From positions 47,029,635-47,047,134 of the forward strand of contig CM060317.1 in assembly GCA_030674155.1 (NCBI GenBank): a stretch of 17,500 bases of DNA, read 5' to 3'. The stretch comes from Stramonita haemastoma. Lineage: Eukaryota; Mollusca; Gastropoda; Neogastropoda; Muricidae. The position numbers were made by a program, and so were the translations under genes. Below the pieces are notes generated by a model. That model had not been told where the DNA came from. It ran no database searches and saw only the letters and a list, made by a program, of their open reading frames with translations. Positions 17,150-17,500 of this stretch are shown here, piece after piece. Each line of letters opens with the position of its first letter. Position 1 is the stretch's first letter.

Positions 17150-17500
17150 ACTTTTTCTCTCTTCATCTCATATCTCATCTCAACCTTCTCATCTTCTTCT
17201 TTAAGTCCACCACCCCCAATTGCTGATCTCGTTTTTTTTTTTTTTTTTTTTTTTTAAAGTCTTCTTCCTCTATTTCTTCTCCTCCTCCTCCTCCTCGATC
17301 CTCGTCCTCCTCCTCCTTCTTCTTCTTCGCAATTCTTCTTCGCAATTCTCCTTCTGCTTCTTCTCCGCGATTCTTCTTCTTTGCAATTGTTGTTGTTGTT
17401 GTTGTTGTTGTTGTTCTTCTCTTCTTCTTCTTCTTCTTCTTCTTCTTCTTCTTCTTCTTCTTCTTCTTCTTCTTCTTTCTTCTTCTTCTTCTCTTCTTGT
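17150..17500 (+). repeat. Pyrimidine-rich region with T24, (GTT)n and (CTT)n
   Basis: It starts with CATCTCATCTC-type motifs, then poly(T) of 24 at 17232-17255, CTCCTCCTCC at 17278-17296, a short tandem CTTCTTCGCAATT (two near-perfect units at about 17323-17350, with decayed units to 17390), (GTT)n at about 17388-17415, and (CTT)n from about 17416 to the end of the window, where it is cut off. Confidence 0.92.

Overview
This window looks like noncoding DNA from an animal genome, and I support no protein-coding gene in it. The signs are several unrelated tRNA-derived SINE families, decayed dispersed repeats, retrotransposon tails and very dense microsatellites (CA/GT, GA/CT, GACA/CTGT, CTTT, AATG, TA, GAA/CTT). 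There are no operons, ribosome binding sites or long conserved reading frames. From memory, the mix of SINE core domains and abundant (GACA)n and (GA)n resembles a gastropod mollusc. That placement is an inference, and another marine invertebrate is possible.

Layout. 1-2100: decayed dispersed repeats (family R at 104-228; family S at 497-1450) and a plus-strand SINE of family A (1841-2091). 2114-2335: a compound microsatellite. 2425-2680: repeat T copy 1, with a G-rich block inside it. 2775-5735: mostly purine- or pyrimidine-biased simple repeats, with a probable non-LTR retrotransposon 3' end (minus strand) whose tail became an (ATTC)n array at 3820-4000. 5725-5985: repeat T copy 2, followed by SINE A copy 2. 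6358-6652: a (CT)n tract next to R copy 2. 7139-7575: a minisatellite of about 20 units of about 21 bp. 8216-8916: a long CA, CTGT, CT, CCCT compound array. 9451-9744: SINE B with clear target-site duplications. 10014-10920: two minus-strand SINE A copies. 10940-11823: two (TA)n blocks. 11586-11720: repeat U, minus strand. 12905-13246: SINE C, a chimera of a tRNA-like head, a 5S rRNA-derived segment and a conserved core. 13525-14815: S copy 2, collinear with copy 1. 14878-16006: G-quadruplex candidates, a decayed SINE A, R copy 3, and a nearly intact SINE A inserted into a second copy of repeat U. 16123-16437: (GT)n. 17150-17500: pyrimidine-rich, ending in (CTT)n.

No genes act together here. 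The coherent story is one of retroposition: six SINE A copies plus one each of B and C, three with visible target-site duplications, lie over an older layer of repeat pairs (R, S, T, U), and simple-repeat arrays begin at some retroelement tails. The open reading frames longer than 60 codons are translations of simple repeats (LSVC, THTH, RERE, FLSF patterns), of SINE bodies, or chance frames. All alignments were made by eye, so repeat boundaries are approximate.
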